The position numbers were made by a program, and so were the translations under genes. A stretch of DNA of 64,000 nt from contig NZ_JAMOFV010000006.1 of NCBI RefSeq assembly GCF_023656515.1, forward strand, positions 2,333,243 to 2,397,242, read 5' to 3'. Under the pieces are notes generated by a model. It searched no databases, was not told the origin of the DNA, and saw only the letters and a list, made by a program, of their open reading frames with translations. This DNA is from Clostridium swellfunianum (lineage in GTDB: Bacteria; Bacillota; Clostridia; Clostridiales; Clostridiaceae). Below are positions 63,061 to 64,000 of the stretch, one piece after another (position 1 is the first letter of the stretch; each line of letters starts with the position of its first letter).

Positions 63061-63080
63061 TATTTAGTTATATGGTTAAT

Positions 63081-63109
63081 ATTGTAACATCATATTTTTT
63101 TCCAGTCAA
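63081..63109 (-). promoter_or_regulatory. Promoter of the lysine riboswitch operon
   Basis: On the minus strand TTGACT (63109-63104), 17-nt spacer, TACAAT (63086-63081), a good sigma-A promoter starting transcription just before the aptamer. Confidence 0.75.
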
Positions 63110-63144
63110 TACAAACTGGAGAAACTTTCAAGGACACAAAAGCG

Positions 63145-63170
63145 AAAGGACAACCTTAAGGCTGTCCTTT
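63145..63170 (-). terminator. Terminator of the FAD oxidoreductase gene
   Basis: AAAGGACA/TGTCCTTT around CCTTAAGG, just after the stop at 63174; the T-tract on the minus strand is weak (CGCTTTT). Confidence 0.65.
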
Positions 63171-63173
63171 ATC

Positions 63174-64000
63174 CTATAATAATTTCTGTGCTAATATATC
63201 GGTTAAATTAAGCTTTTCAACTCTATTCTTTATCTCCACCACATCTGTAGTATAAAGTCCTATGCTCTTCATTCTATTGAAATACTCAGCTCCTGCAAAG
63301 GTATATCTGTTTCTTCTTCCTTCCTTTGTCATCATCTTGTAGTTTGCATAGGAAATTATATCTCCTAAAGCCAAAGCTCTTGGGAGTATTAAAAGAGGCA
63401 TTCCAAGCGCACTTCTCACAGCGTTATGACCTGCTAAGGCTCCAGTACATATAGCCTCTGTGTGGCCAACAAATAGCCCACCCTTCTCGCCAGCACAGAA
63501 CAAATTTTCAAGCCCCTTAATCTTCATGTCGTCAGTTCTAGGCGCAACAGACAAATACCTTATGGAATTTCCTTTTCCTCCGGCGTAAGGGTCAACATAC
63601 TTTGCTTTTTCAAGCCCTGGTATCTTTCTTAGCTTATCGAGAGGATAATAAGAGGTCATAAGCTTTGCATGACCAGTATCTAAAAGAATTATATTTTCAG
63701 CAAACTCCTTTAAAGCATACTGCTGACAAACCTTCATTTTAAGCTTATCCAAGTTGACATCCTCTGGCGGCACCTTTAAAACAACGACACCTTTTTCATC
63801 TAATTCCTTTACAATATCTTCAGAAAGGCTTTCCTTGGCAAGCTTGCAGGAACCGCTCATAGCTCCATAGGCATCATCATCTCTTTCACCCTGAAGATCT
63901 TCGATACCTGCCCTTGAGCTTAAGCTTACTCTAGGACCGAAGGCAGGACATCTAAGCACACACATAGAGCAGCCGTTTCCATATCTTAAACAGTTGCCCA
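63174..64000 (-). CDS. FAD-dependent oxidoreductase, GidA-like family (5' end outside window)
   Basis: At least 275 residues are visible; the frame stays open to the window edge, so the N-terminal FAD-binding part is missing. GNGCSMCVLRCPAFGPRVSL is near the visible start, a Cys-rich stretch typical of clostridial NAD(FAD)-utilising dehydrogenases related to TrmFO/MnmG. NLFCAGEKGGLFVGHTEAIC and TGALAGHNAVRSALG form the FAD-end motif. The electron partners and substrate are unknown. An ATG at 63965 is internal. Confidence 0.83.
   Translation of the reverse strand, partial: GNCLRYGNGCSMCVLRCPAFGPRVSLSSRAGIEDLQGERDDDAYGAMSGSCKLAKESLSEDIVKELDEKGVVVLKVPPEDVNLDKLKMKVCQQYALKEFAENIILLDTGHAKLMTSYYPLDKLRKIPGLEKAKYVDPYAGGKGNSIRYLSVAPRTDDMKIKGLENLFCAGEKGGLFVGHTEAICTGALAGHNAVRSALGMPLLILPRALALGDIISYANYKMMTKEGRRNRYTFAGAEYFNRMKSIGLYTTDVVEIKNRVEKLNLTDILAQKLL

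Overview
The window looks like chromosomal DNA of a low-GC, spore-forming Clostridium-type Firmicute. Base composition is AT-rich and most genes start behind strong GGAGG-type ribosome binding sites, some with TTG starts. Spore maturation genes (spmA, spmB), SpoIVFA/SpoIVFB-like proteins and several clostridial domain families (DUF4317, DUF4474, DUF4321, TIGR03960/TIGR03936) are present. Nearly all genes lie on the minus strand. The plus-strand exceptions are a small-peptide unit near 7.5 kb, a D-Ala-D-Ala carboxypeptidase at 29.9 kb and a leucyl aminopeptidase at 56.5 kb.

Region 1 (1-8.7 kb) is accessory. It holds single unrelated genes (GrpB-like, alpha/beta hydrolase, methyltransferase, cupin, DUF2971, VOC, zinc ribbon, GNAT) and several small membrane or secreted peptides. 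Imperfect inverted repeats bounded by ATAAC/GTTAT-like ends follow several of these genes and resemble integron attC sites, but no integrase is in the window. Region 2 (8.7-15.7 kb) is a sugar operon: GH1, GH36 alpha-galactosidase, GPH-family symporter and a GH13 alpha-glucosidase with an odd N-terminal extension. Region 3 (15.9-23.9 kb) has VanZ-like, DUF2087 and GNAT genes, a decayed MFS transporter, then a response regulator / ABC transporter / histidine kinase / serine hydrolase module that looks like a cell-envelope stress or antimicrobial-peptide response.

Region 4 (24.2-28.9 kb) is the complete selenocysteine set selD-selA-selB-tRNA-Sec. Its SelD itself contains an in-frame UGA (Sec) codon, so the true start lies upstream of the apparent ORF. 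Region 5 (29-55 kb) is conserved clostridial housekeeping: comEA-like, dac, rluA-type, LCP, yqeK, nadD, yhbY, obg, rpmA-prp-rplU with an L21 leader, rng, TIGR03936/TIGR03960, SpoIVFB/SpoIVFA-like, mgsA, rodA, minEDC, mrdA, mreDCB, radC, maf, DUF4321 and a SPOR protein. At 55 kb an NlpC/P60 hydrolase sits behind a c-di-AMP (ydaO/yuaA) riboswitch.

Region 6 (55.8-64 kb) carries GNAT, leucyl aminopeptidase, DUF4317, tRNA-Leu(GAG), DUF4474 with a structured 5' leader, and the operon spmA-spmB-S66 peptidase. That operon is preceded by its own promoter, a well-preserved lysine riboswitch and an attenuator terminator. The window ends inside a FAD-dependent oxidoreductase gene. The most unusual observations are lysine-riboswitch control of spmAB plus an LD-carboxypeptidase, the attC-like cassette region, the two-peptide unit at 7.5 kb, and a dispersed palindromic repeat family.
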